Source: Candidatus Makaraimicrobium thalassicum
Lineage (GTDB): Bacteria > Omnitrophota > Gorgyraeia > Tantalellales > Tantalellaceae
Assembly: GCA_003644505.1 (NCBI GenBank)
Contig: QNCM01000001.1
Span: 48,001 to 84,262, forward strand
Length of the DNA stretch: 36,262 nt
Direction: 5' to 3'
Shown here: one piece after another, positions 1 through 7,688 of the stretch
Layout: every line of letters begins with the position of its first letter
Numbering within the stretch: the stretch's first letter is position 1
Notes under the pieces: model-generated
The model's input: the letters and a program-made list of their open reading frames with translations, nothing else
Database searches by the model: none
Told to the model about the DNA's origin: nothing
Position numbers and translations under genes: made by a program

Positions 1-619
1 GCCCGTAACTCCTCTGAATGTCCCTTCCGACAAGCAGATTGAACTTCTGATCCGTCCCCCCGAGTTCGACATCGGCCTTCATGACAACGGAATCATATCC
101 CTGCAAAAGAGGATACAAAAATTCGAGAATACTGATCGCTGTGTTGTTTTTGTATCTGTTGGAAAAATCATCACGTTCCAGCATGCGGGCAACGGTATAT
201 CTGGACGATAGATCAAATATACCGTCAGTCCCGAGCTTTGAGCACCAGGCGCTGTTAAATATCACTTTTGTTTTGTCCTTATCCAGTATCTTGAATATCT
301 GTTTTCTGTATGTCCCGGCGTTTTCCTTGACTTCTTCCCGCGTAAGCTGTCTTCGCGTCTTAGAACGCCCTGAAGGATCCCCGATACGCCCCGTGAAATC
401 CCCTATAAGAAAATTGACCTCGTGCCCTAATTCCTGAAAATGCCGCATCTTACGCAAAAGCACAGTGTGTCCGAGATGGATGTCCGGCGCCGATGGATCA
501 AATCCGGCCTTGATCACAAGGGGGCGTTTCAGGGAAAACTTTTCCCTGAGTTCCGGAAGGCTTATAATCTCTTCCGTCCCCCGCTTCACTATTTTAAGCT
601 GCTGGTCTATTGGCCTCAT
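1..619 (-). CDS. tyrS: Tyrosyl-tRNA synthetase, N-terminal part (runs off the left edge)
   Basis: Charges tRNA-Tyr with tyrosine in the cytoplasm. About 206 residues are present and the 3' half lies outside the window. I translated the minus strand from the ATG at 617-619. The product starts [18 protein letters not shown], has the class I HIGH-type signature HLGH at residues 48-51, [14 protein letters not shown] at about 85-100, and the tyrosine-pocket segment [20 protein letters not shown] near residue 185. These fit the longer TyrZ-like type of bacterial TyrRS. No Shine-Dalgarno precedes the ATG, but a near-consensus sigma70 promoter ends about 10 bases upstream, so the mRNA may be almost leaderless. 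It is separated from the rpsA run by the oppositely oriented DUF2148 gene, so it is probably transcribed alone or with genes beyond the edge. Confidence 0.95.
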   Translation of the reverse strand, partial: MRPIDQQLKIVKRGTEEIISLPELREKFSLKRPLVIKAGFDPSAPDIHLGHTVLLRKMRHFQELGHEVNFLIGDFTGRIGDPSGRSKTRRQLTREEVKENAGTYRKQIFKILDKDKTKVIFNSAWCSKLGTDGIFDLSSRYTVARMLERDDFSNRYKNNTAISILEFLYPLLQGYDSVVMKADVELGGTDQKFNLLVGRDIQRSYG

Positions 620-628
620 AGCGCGGAT

Positions 629-657
629 ATTGTAGCATATGGGTTTTGCGGTGTCAA
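629..657 (-). promoter_or_regulatory. Sigma70-type promoter for tyrS
   Basis: On the minus strand, TTGACA (652-657) is followed by a 17-base spacer and TACAAT (629-634), a near-perfect housekeeping promoter. The predicted start of transcription is near 621-623, only about 3 bases from the tyrS ATG at 619. Seen directly in sequence; activity is inferred. Confidence 0.7.
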
Positions 658-675
658 CCGGCTCAAGTTTCATTG

Positions 676-745
676 TCAAGCCAAGCTTCATCGGCTCAAG
701 CCGTAAGCTTCCGATTTCAAGATTGCAGCTTGCGGCCTGAAGCTT
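676..745. repeat. Degenerate 7-bp tandem repeat (about 10 units)
   Basis: The stretch divides without phase slips into heptamers resembling NAAGCTT, for example TAAGCTT (704-710), CAAGATT (718-724), GCAGCTT (725-731), GCGGCCT (732-738) and GAAGCTT (739-745). It lies in the divergent gap between tyrS and the DUF2148 gene. The units are eroded, so this looks like an old array. Other 7-bp-period elements occur at 8818-8845 and 19107-19148. Confidence 0.6.
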
Positions 746-758
746 GAAGTGATAGTAT
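730..758 (+). promoter_or_regulatory. Possible promoter for the DUF2148 gene
   Basis: TTGCGG (730-735), 17 bases, TAGTAT (753-758) lies 24 bases upstream of the ATG at 782. Both hexamers depart from consensus, and the -35 falls inside the heptamer repeat. This is a weak call, made because the gene is the only one on this strand and needs its own promoter. Confidence 0.3.
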
Positions 759-781
759 ATACCAAACGAGGGAAGCAAAAC

Positions 782-1306
782 ATGCCGGAAAAATATGAGA
801 ATATAAAAAATGCCGCGTTGAAAGACGTGGCTGAATTCATGTGCGTGGCCGCGCGGACAGCACCGAAGACGAGAGGACAGGATAATCTGACCATAACCAT
901 CCTCGACAGGCCCGACAGACAAAAGGTCATGGCAGAGATGAAAAAAATCGCCGGAAGGGATTCGCGGCCCAGCTGTAAGCGGGACGCCGAAAACATCAAA
1001 GACACTGACTATATCGTCGTCATAGGCTCAAAGAAAAAATCCATGGGACTCAACTGCGGGTTTTGCGGGTACCACTCCTGCAGCGAGCTTAATGAAACAA
1101 AGGGGGTATGCGCCTATAATTCCATGGATCTCGGTATAGCGCTGGGATCCGCGGCTTCGGTCGCGGCGGGGTTTCACGTTGACAACCGCCTCATGTATTC
1201 CATAGGAAAAGCGGCTGTTGAATCGGGTGTCCTTGATGAAGATGTCACGCAGGCGATCGGAATCCCACTGTCCGCTACGGGGAAGAATCCTTTCTTTGAC
1301 CGTTAG
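782..1306 (+). CDS. Ferredoxin-domain protein of the DUF2148 family
   Basis: A 174-residue cytoplasmic protein with a cysteine cluster in its second half: C92, C95, C100 and C110 (C-x2-C-x4-C-x9-C), within [12 protein letters not shown] and followed by a Gly/Ala-rich segment [14 protein letters not shown]. This is the pattern of the DUF2148 'ferredoxin domain-containing' family, thought to bind an iron-sulfur cluster; no reaction is known to me. The ATG at 782 is chosen over an upstream in-frame ATG at 749 because GAGGGA sits 8 bases before it. It is the only plus-strand gene in the window, divergent from tyrS and convergent with the small gene at 1319-1690 (12-base gap, no terminator seen). 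The family is common in anaerobes, which fits the rest of the window. Confidence 0.8.
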   Translation: MPEKYENIKNAALKDVAEFMCVAARTAPKTRGQDNLTITILDRPDRQKVMAEMKKIAGRDSRPSCKRDAENIKDTDYIVVIGSKKKSMGLNCGFCGYHSCSELNETKGVCAYNSMDLGIALGSAASVAAGFHVDNRLMYSIGKAAVESGVLDEDVTQAIGIPLSATGKNPFFDR

Positions 1307-1318
1307 ATCTGATCTCGC

Positions 1319-1690
1319 TTATCTGAATTCCAACTGAACCTGCTGCTGCGGTTCGTCCTTGATATAATCGACCTGCTCTGACAGATGCTCCATGGATGAT
1401 TGAATATCTGATATCCGGCTTTCTACGGCGGAAAGGCGCTCCTCAATGCTTTCCAGGACGTTGAAAAGCCTGTCGAATTTTACTTTAAGATATTTATCCA
1501 GTCCCTCGGTCTCAATATCGCCGTCGACTCTTTCGACTTTCCTGTCCCCGGCAATTTTGAAGCGCAGCCCTTCAACAACACGCTCTCCCCGATTGTCGTC
1601 ATAGGATGTCCGGTTCTCATCCATCACTTCGCCATAACAGGTAACGCCAGCCAGACATATACTCGCCGCTACTGATATATATAAGAGCAT
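1319..1690 (-). CDS. Small secreted coiled-coil protein, unknown function
   Basis: I do not recognise this 123-residue product. It begins with a hydrophobic stretch (MLLYISVAASICLAG) that looks like a Sec signal peptide; the Cys residues nearby do not make a good lipobox. Residues from about 70 to 112 (LDKYLKVKFDRLFNVLES onward, then IEERLSAVESRISDI) are predicted by eye to form a coiled coil. The tail is Gln-rich. It starts 10 bases after the rpsA stop with a poor ribosome site, so translation is probably coupled to rpsA. It is the last gene of the long rimP-to-rpsA run. A periplasmic or envelope-associated role is inference only. Confidence 0.65.
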   Translation of the reverse strand: MLLYISVAASICLAGVTCYGEVMDENRTSYDDNRGERVVEGLRFKIAGDRKVERVDGDIETEGLDKYLKVKFDRLFNVLESIEERLSAVESRISDIQSSMEHLSEQVDYIKDEPQQQVQLEFR

Positions 1691-1700
1691 CCTGAGTGCT

Positions 1701-3341
1701 TTAATGGGACTCGCCTTCCTCCTCGATCACCGGGCGGTCTTTCTCCCCGGGCGCTTCTTCCTCCAGCCCCTTTGCGCTGAGAGCTATTTTCTTCTGGACG
1801 CCGTCTATGTGTATGATCTTGACCTTTATGGCATCGCCTATTTTGTACAGGTCTTCTATCCTTCCACCGGGTGCGAGGTCAATTTCGGAAATATGCAGCA
1901 AACCTTCAAGATCACTTTCAAGTTCCACGAATATACCAAAATTGGTAATATTGGTCACCTTCCCTTCACAAACCGTGTCAGGCTCATACTTTTTGATGAT
2001 CTCGTCCCAGGGGTCCTGCGTCAGTTGTTTAACGCCAAGCGCTATTCTCCTGTTCTGTTCATCGACGTTCAGGATGATGGTCTCTATCTCTGTCCCTTTT
2101 TTAAGGATATCCTTCGGATGGGTGACCCTTTTTGTCCAGGAAAGATCCGAAACATGGACAAGCCCTTCAACGCCCTTCTCCAATTCCACAAACGCGCCGT
2201 AATCGGTCACGACGTTGATCCTGCCTTTAATACGGCCGCCGACTTTATAACGCTGTTCCACTTTTCCCCAGGGATCTTTCTCCATCTGTTTTATCCCGAG
2301 GGAAAGCTTCTGGTTTTTCGCATCAGTTCTCAACACTACGGCCTTCACGCTGTCACCCACCTGGAACTTTTCGGCAGGGTGGCTGTATTCCTTGGACCAG
2401 GAAAATTCCGATATATGAACAAGCCCTTCGACGCCTTTTTCCAGCTCGACAAATATCCCGTAAGGCATGATGTTCACGACCTTACCGGTGATCACGCTTC
2501 CTTCCGGATACTTTCCCGCTATGTTCTCCCATGGGTTGGGGGTCTGTTGTTTCAACCCGAGCGAAACCTTCATGCTTGTCTTGTCGAAGTCCAGCACCTT
2601 AACCTCTACCTCATCACCGATACTGACGACTTCGCCGGGATTGCTGATACGGCCCCAGCTCATATCCGTAATGTGTAGCAGGCCTGTTATTCCACCGCCT
2701 ATGTCTATAAACGCGCCAAAATCGGTTATGTTCCGGACAACACCTTTAACAAGGTCGCCTTTGTTCAAACGTTCCAGTATCGCCCGCTTTTCTCCCCGGC
2801 GCCTCTCTTCAACGATCTCTTTCCTGGACAGCACTATGTTCTTGCGCGGGATGTTGATCTTTACTATCTTGAACTCCAGTCTTTTCCCCACCAGATTATC
2901 CGCGCCGCCGAATTCCTGCATCATTGACAGGCTGGCCGGCAGGAAGGCCTGCATCCCGATATCGACCATAAAGCCGCCTCTGACCTTCCTGAATATTTTG
3001 CCTTCGATAACATCGCCCTCTTTTTGATTTTCCACGATATTCTGCCAGCTCTTGACCCTCTTGGCCTTCTCATGGGAGAGAACGACCATACCCATGTCGT
3101 TCTCTTTGGCTTCCAGCAGGACGTCTATCTCATCTCCGACCTTCAGCTTCTCAGCTTCGGACATTTCCGATTTAAAAATACTCCCCTCGGATTTGTATCC
3201 TATATCGATCAGGACTTCCTTCTCGCTGATCTGCACGATCTTCCCTTTTAATATCTGTCCTTCTTTGATCTCGGAGATACTTTCCTCATACATCCGGGCA
3301 AGCTCTTCGTTGATCTTATCTTTCTTTTTTTCGGTCTCCAT
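1701..3341 (-). CDS. rpsA: 30S ribosomal protein S1
   Basis: Binds mRNA and helps recruit it to the 30S subunit. The 546-residue protein carries six S1 (OB-fold) repeats: about 28-95, 111-178, 197-265, 283-352, 370-438 and 457-525. Repeats 3 to 6 have the classic G-x-F/Y-G-x-F-V/I-E/D-L pattern (for example YGIFVELEKGVEGLVHISE), and the first two are more divergent, as is usual in S1. The ATG at 3341 is preferred over an in-frame ATG at 3380 because AGAAGGAG lies just upstream of it. The order cmk-plsC-rpsA is a widely conserved arrangement. The acidic C-terminal tail (EEEAPGEKDRPVIEEEGESH) is typical. Confidence 0.95.
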   Translation of the reverse strand: METEKKKDKINEELARMYEESISEIKEGQILKGKIVQISEKEVLIDIGYKSEGSIFKSEMSEAEKLKVGDEIDVLLEAKENDMGMVVLSHEKAKRVKSWQNIVENQKEGDVIEGKIFRKVRGGFMVDIGMQAFLPASLSMMQEFGGADNLVGKRLEFKIVKINIPRKNIVLSRKEIVEERRRGEKRAILERLNKGDLVKGVVRNITDFGAFIDIGGGITGLLHITDMSWGRISNPGEVVSIGDEVEVKVLDFDKTSMKVSLGLKQQTPNPWENIAGKYPEGSVITGKVVNIMPYGIFVELEKGVEGLVHISEFSWSKEYSHPAEKFQVGDSVKAVVLRTDAKNQKLSLGIKQMEKDPWGKVEQRYKVGGRIKGRINVVTDYGAFVELEKGVEGLVHVSDLSWTKRVTHPKDILKKGTEIETIILNVDEQNRRIALGVKQLTQDPWDEIIKKYEPDTVCEGKVTNITNFGIFVELESDLEGLLHISEIDLAPGGRIEDLYKIGDAIKVKIIHIDGVQKKIALSAKGLEEEAPGEKDRPVIEEEGESH

Positions 3342-3383
3342 TAACAAACCAACTCCTTCTGAAAAGATTTTTGACCCCATATT

Positions 3384-4007
3384 TTACCCTTTTTCACTGA
3401 AAGATGCAATATCTTTAATGTGTCCCATAACCGCGTTAGTGATCGACTCGTAATCCCTCTTCCCTGAAGCTGTCTCGAATATGAGACTGCCGGGCAACAC
3501 CGGTTTGCCGACAAACACATCGATCCTGGTCCCCGGTTTCAATCTGCCGCCTTTGGGCAATGCTTCCGTGGAGCCCTCGATATAAACCGGGACAACCGGA
3601 ACGCCGGCCCGCTCTATCAGAAAACCTACCCCCCGTTTCGCGGCCTGTAAACGCCCGTCAACAGAACGTGTGCCTTCGGGAAAGATGCAGATAGAGCGCC
3701 CGCGGCTTACGCGTTTAAGCGCTTCTTTCAGACTTCCGGTACTGTTCGCCCTGCGGCTTACGGGTATGCAGCGCACCGAACGGGTCCAGGCACCAACAAC
3801 CCGCTTATCAAAAAGCTCTTCTTTTGCCATAAAATCAATACTGTCTTTTTTGCAGGCCATACCGACCAGCGGAGGATCCAGCAAACTCGTATGATTGGGA
3901 ACCACGATATAGGGCGGATCGGGGATGTTTTCCCTGCCGAAGATCCGGACCTTGAAAAAAAATCTTAAAAAAACCTCGAGTATAAACCTTGAAATCCTGT
4001 ACGGCAT
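3384..4007 (-). CDS. plsC: 1-acyl-sn-glycerol-3-phosphate acyltransferase
   Basis: Makes phosphatidic acid by acylating lysophosphatidate at the inner membrane. The 207-residue protein has the acyltransferase signatures of the PlsC/LPLAT family: NHTSLLD (catalytic H39 and D44, the H-x4-D motif) and FPEGTRS (109-115), with a hydrophobic N-terminus (residues 6-22) for membrane contact. Length is normal. It lies between cmk and rpsA with short gaps, and its product feeds CdsA, encoded at 22311-23147. Substrate specificity beyond the family is inferred. Confidence 0.92.
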   Translation of the reverse strand: MPYRISRFILEVFLRFFFKVRIFGRENIPDPPYIVVPNHTSLLDPPLVGMACKKDSIDFMAKEELFDKRVVGAWTRSVRCIPVSRRANSTGSLKEALKRVSRGRSICIFPEGTRSVDGRLQAAKRGVGFLIERAGVPVVPVYIEGSTEALPKGGRLKPGTRIDVFVGKPVLPGSLIFETASGKRDYESITNAVMGHIKDIASFSEKG

Positions 4008-4021
4008 CTTAGGCCCAGTGC

Positions 4022-4708
4022 TTATCCCTTAATATATCGCATGATCTCCGCGACGACTTCCTCTATGGAAAGTTCGGTAGTATCGAGAAAAACCGCGTCC
4101 CCGGCCTTTTTCAACGGGCCGGTTTTACGGGTCCTGTCGGTATGGTCTCTCTGCTTAAGGTCGTCAGCCACCTCACTGCGGGTAACAGGATGCCCTTTGG
4201 CGCGCAGCTCTGCCTGCCGCCGTCTGACCCGTTCATCATAAGAAGCGTCAACATAAAATTTATATCTGGCCCCGGGCAGCACCACTGTCCCGATATCCCT
4301 GCCTTCCATCACGGCACCGTTCATCCCGGCGACCATCTGACGCTGGAGGGCGACCATATTTTTTCTGACAGGGGCGATCCCGGCGATATGTTTAACGTTC
4401 ACAGTGACTTCCATTTTTCGTATTTCCTCGCTGACGTCTTCACCGTCCAGTATCACACGGATCAGGCCCGTACCTTCATCGGGCGGCAGAAGCTTTAAGT
4501 CCAGGCCGGCCGAAAGTTCTATGATCTTATCCTCTTCCCCGAATTCAATGTTCTTTCTCATTACTTTAAGCGTAAGCGCCCGGTACATAGCGCCGGTGTC
4601 AATGTACACAAACCCGAGCCGCTCCGCGATAAGTCTGCTGATCGTACTTTTCCCGCTGCCGGCCGGTCCGTCAATGGCTACGACACTGGCATCCCTAAAT
4701 AATTTCAT
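4022..4708 (-). CDS. cmk: Cytidylate kinase
   Basis: Phosphorylates CMP and dCMP to the diphosphates. The 228-residue protein starts with the P-loop GPAGSGKST (14-22), followed by YIDTGAMYRALT, the EGRDIGTVV segment and the RQAELRAKGHPVTR region of the CMP-binding domain, all typical of bacterial Cmk. Its start overlaps the end of tyrA by 14 bases, so translation is probably coupled. The tyrA-cmk-plsC-rpsA order resembles conserved clusters in which aroA also lies here, but no aroA is present. Confidence 0.95.
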   Translation of the reverse strand: MKLFRDASVVAIDGPAGSGKSTISRLIAERLGFVYIDTGAMYRALTLKVMRKNIEFGEEDKIIELSAGLDLKLLPPDEGTGLIRVILDGEDVSEEIRKMEVTVNVKHIAGIAPVRKNMVALQRQMVAGMNGAVMEGRDIGTVVLPGARYKFYVDASYDERVRRRQAELRAKGHPVTRSEVADDLKQRDHTDRTRKTGPLKKAGDAVFLDTTELSIEEVVAEIMRYIKG

Positions 4709-5543
4709 CTCTTAATTTCTTGCACGTCTTTAACTTTTTTTTAAGGTCTTCTCCCAGGTCCTTCCGGATGTCGTCTTCAAGGCCCGAAAAAACCTCTTTG
4801 AACCGGCCAATAGACTTCAGCACATTGTCCCGGTTGCTCATGAAAATATCACCCCACAACACGGGATCGGAAGAAGCGATCCGTGTCGTATCCTTGAACC
4901 CCGTCGATACGTATCTGGCATACTCCTGTTCCCGGGCTACCGCCAGCGCCAGCGCGTATGCCACAACATGAGGAAGATGGCTTGTAAACGACAGCATCTC
5001 ATCATGCTGCGCGGGCGTGATAACATCCACTGCGGCTCCCATAGCCTGCCACAATGCCCGCATCCTTTCAATGTCTTCTTCACGGGTCGACTCGCCGCGG
5101 GTCAGTATACACAGCGAATCCTGGAAAAGACCGGCAGCAGAATATTCCACCCCGGCTTTTTCGGAACCGGCAAGGGGATGTCCTCCGACAAAAGAGAACC
5201 TGTCTTTAAAACGCTCTGCGTAATCGACGATCTCTTTTTTTGTGCTCCCAACGTCCGTGACCAGCGCCTTTCTATCTTCGATCACATCAGCCAGGCTCTC
5301 AAGCACTTCCTTTACCGTATGCACGGGAGTAGCTATAAAAACCACGTCGGCCCCGGCTACCGCTTCACCGTAAGTGTTCACGTATCCCGAGGACAGGGCC
5401 CTGTTCTTAACAGCTCTGTCCAAAGACGACTGCCTGCGGCACACACCTACGACCTCATCCGCCACCTTTCTCTCCATCAGGGCTTTTCCGATAGAGCCGC
5501 CGATAAGGCCCACTCCGATAATAACCGCCTTTTTCAATTTCAT
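4695..5543 (-). CDS. tyrA: Prephenate dehydrogenase
   Basis: Oxidatively decarboxylates prephenate to 4-hydroxyphenylpyruvate using NAD(P)+, the committed step to tyrosine; arogenate use cannot be excluded. The 282-residue protein has an N-terminal Rossmann fold (GVGLIGGSIG, 10-19), FIATPVHTV, DVGSTK (97-102), and the catalytic GGHPLAGSEKAG (120-131) with H122, followed by TSHLPHVVAYALA. There is no fused chorismate mutase or ACT domain; the mutase is on PheA at 7685-8761. It starts one base after the aroF stop (TAATATG). Confidence 0.94.
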   Translation of the reverse strand: MKLKKAVIIGVGLIGGSIGKALMERKVADEVVGVCRRQSSLDRAVKNRALSSGYVNTYGEAVAGADVVFIATPVHTVKEVLESLADVIEDRKALVTDVGSTKKEIVDYAERFKDRFSFVGGHPLAGSEKAGVEYSAAGLFQDSLCILTRGESTREEDIERMRALWQAMGAAVDVITPAQHDEMLSFTSHLPHVVAYALALAVAREQEYARYVSTGFKDTTRIASSDPVLWGDIFMSNRDNVLKSIGRFKEVFSGLEDDIRKDLGEDLKKKLKTCKKLRDEII

Positions 5544-5544
5544 A

Positions 5545-6561
5545 TTAGATGGTCCGTCCCACTGCCTGGGCGACCTTCGCCGCTTTGGTCATAAGCTTTT
5601 CGAATCTCTCGGGCAGCAATGACTGCTCGCCGTCGGAAAACGCGTCTTCCGGCTTCGGGTGCACTTCAACAAGAAGTCCGTCGGCGCCGGCAGCGATCGC
5701 TGCCATTGATACAGACTCTACCATCCCCCATCTGCCGGTTGCATGTGAGGGATCGACTATTATCGGAAGATGGCTCAACTTTTTCACTGCGGGAACAGCA
5801 TTTATATCCAGGGTGAACCTCGTAAAATCCTCAAACGTGCGGATACCCCTTTCACAAAGAATAACGTCTGAATTACCTCCCGCCAGGATATATTCAGCGC
5901 TCATAAGGAATTCTTTTATGGTATTAGCGATACCTCTTTTTAATAATACCGGGGTTTGCACCTTACCGACCTCTTTAAGGAGATCGAAGTTCTGCATGTT
6001 CCTCGCGCCTATCTGTATGACATCCGTGTACTTTATGATCATCTCAAGGTTCCGTATATCCATGAGTTCCGTTACTACGCACAGGCCTGTCTTCTCCCTT
6101 GCCTCCGCCATGTACTTCAGCCCCTCTTCCCCCAGGCCCTGAAAACTGTAAGGGCTGGTCCTGGGCTTGAAGGCGCCTCCTCTTAAGACCGATGCCCCGG
6201 CTTTCTTGACAGCTTCGGCCGCACTTAAAAGCGTCTCCCTGTTCTCAACGGAGCAGGGGCCGGCCATCACAACTATTTTCCTGCCCCCGACAGCCACGCC
6301 CTTTCCTATGTCGATCTCGGTGGACTCGGGCTTATAATCACGCGACGCCAGTTTATACGGCTTTAGGATCGGCAGGACCTTTTCGACCCCCGGGATACCT
6401 TCAAGAGGCAGTGTCCTCAGGACATCCTCTTCACCGATCACGCCTATGATCGACCGCTGCACGCCTTCGGACAGCCAGGGTTTCAGCCCCAGCTTTTCCA
6501 TCTTCTCGACTATATGCTCAACCTCCTGCTTCGTGACCCCGGGCTTCAATACGATAATCAT
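5545..6561 (-). CDS. aroF: 3-deoxy-7-phosphoheptulonate synthase (DAHP synthase)
   Basis: Condenses phosphoenolpyruvate and erythrose 4-phosphate, the first step of the shikimate pathway. The 338-residue protein has an N-terminal ferredoxin-like regulatory domain (about 1-70) of the Thermotoga/Bacillus type I-beta enzymes, then a TIM barrel with GPCSVE (101-106), RGGAFKPRTSPYSFQG (about 127-142), LLKRG, a metal-site Cys in ILCERGIRTF and the HATGRW segment. The N-terminal domain normally mediates feedback inhibition by an aromatic amino acid. It overlaps the hisC stop by 4 bases and is followed immediately by tyrA. Confidence 0.95.
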   Translation of the reverse strand: MIIVLKPGVTKQEVEHIVEKMEKLGLKPWLSEGVQRSIIGVIGEEDVLRTLPLEGIPGVEKVLPILKPYKLASRDYKPESTEIDIGKGVAVGGRKIVVMAGPCSVENRETLLSAAEAVKKAGASVLRGGAFKPRTSPYSFQGLGEEGLKYMAEAREKTGLCVVTELMDIRNLEMIIKYTDVIQIGARNMQNFDLLKEVGKVQTPVLLKRGIANTIKEFLMSAEYILAGGNSDVILCERGIRTFEDFTRFTLDINAVPAVKKLSHLPIIVDPSHATGRWGMVESVSMAAIAAGADGLLVEVHPKPEDAFSDGEQSLLPERFEKLMTKAAKVAQAVGRTI

Positions 6562-7688
6562 TTTATCTCCTTCTCTCGTGGTATTTCCGTCACCGCTTCC
6601 TCAAAAACCTTAAGGAACATGTCGTTCTCTTCCCTGAGGCCTATATTCACCCTTATACAGCCGTCAAGCCCCCATGCGGACATCTCGCGCACGATGACAC
6701 CGCGGCGCAGAAGATAATCAAACATCTTCATGGAATCGCGTCCCGTATCCACCAGGATGAAATTCGTCCAGCTCGGGACCGGGCTTACATCGAGAGGAGC
6801 AAACGCCTCGTAAAACCTCCGCTTTTCCGTGCGGACAAGGGCAAGGGACGCAGCCACGTATTCACTATCTTCCAGCGCGGCCACCGCAGCCGCCTGCGCG
6901 ATGGAATTGACGTTGAACGGTTCCCTCACTTTATCAAGCGCCCGGGCGATATCCTTTCGCGCGAGCCCGTATCCGACGCGGAGCCCCGCGAGGCCGTACG
7001 CCTTGGAAAACGTCCGGGCGATTATGATATTACGGTCTTCGCGCTCTATGAGACCCCTGGTTTCAGGATAATCGCCGCCCCTGGCGAACTCATAATACGC
7101 CTCATCCATGAAAACAAGGACGTCCTCGGGTATCCGTTCTATGAATCCTTCAAGCTCATCACGGGTTATGTGGCTGCCTGTGGGATTGTCGGGGTTCGCG
7201 ATGAAAATGACCCTGGTCCTGGAGGTAACCGCCCCCAGCATGGCATCCAGATCGTGCCTGTAGTCCTTCGCCGGGATCGTCCGGACCTCAGCACCCTCTA
7301 TCAGCGCGGCGATCCTGTAGATCAAAAACGTGGGGTCTGAAATAATTACCTCGTCTCCCGGATTGACGAATGCCCTCAGCGCCTGAACAATGATCTCGTC
7401 AGAGCCGTTGCCAAAAACGATATTATCCCCGGGGACCGAAAGCTTTCCGCTGAGAACCTGTCTCAGGTAAAAACACCCTCCGTCCGGATACCTGTTCACG
7501 CTCCCCGCGGCCCGAGTGATCGCCTCGATCACCCTGGGAGACGGCTCTATGGCGTTCTCATTGGACGCCAGTTTGATCACGTTCTCCAGGCCGAGCTCCC
7601 GTTTTACTTCTTCCACGGGCTTGCCCGGTTTATAAGGGGTTATCTCATCAAGGATATCTTTCCATATCTTCTTCATGGCCGCCGTCAT
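6558..7688 (-). CDS. hisC: Histidinol-phosphate / aromatic aminotransferase
   Basis: A PLP-dependent fold type I aminotransferase of 376 residues. Visible marks are NENAIEPSP, the DPTF segment, NPDNPTGSHI, DEAYYEF and the Schiff-base lysine K229 in ARTFSKAYGLAGLRVGYG. HisC-family enzymes convert histidinol phosphate; several also transaminate phenylpyruvate and 4-hydroxyphenylpyruvate. Placed between pheA and aroF-tyrA with no other his gene nearby, an aromatic role is likely here, though dual use is possible. The start codon overlaps the pheA stop (ATGA), and an internal ATG four codons later is the alternative start. Confidence 0.9.
   Translation of the reverse strand: MTAAMKKIWKDILDEITPYKPGKPVEEVKRELGLENVIKLASNENAIEPSPRVIEAITRAAGSVNRYPDGGCFYLRQVLSGKLSVPGDNIVFGNGSDEIIVQALRAFVNPGDEVIISDPTFLIYRIAALIEGAEVRTIPAKDYRHDLDAMLGAVTSRTRVIFIANPDNPTGSHITRDELEGFIERIPEDVLVFMDEAYYEFARGGDYPETRGLIEREDRNIIIARTFSKAYGLAGLRVGYGLARKDIARALDKVREPFNVNSIAQAAAVAALEDSEYVAASLALVRTEKRRFYEAFAPLDVSPVPSWTNFILVDTGRDSMKMFDYLLRRGVIVREMSAWGLDGCIRVNIGLREENDMFLKVFEEAVTEIPREKEIK

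Noticed and set aside
1704-2678. 324-codon plus-strand open frame
   Set aside because: Lies entirely antisense to rpsA, which has six clear S1 repeats; no family-like protein results.
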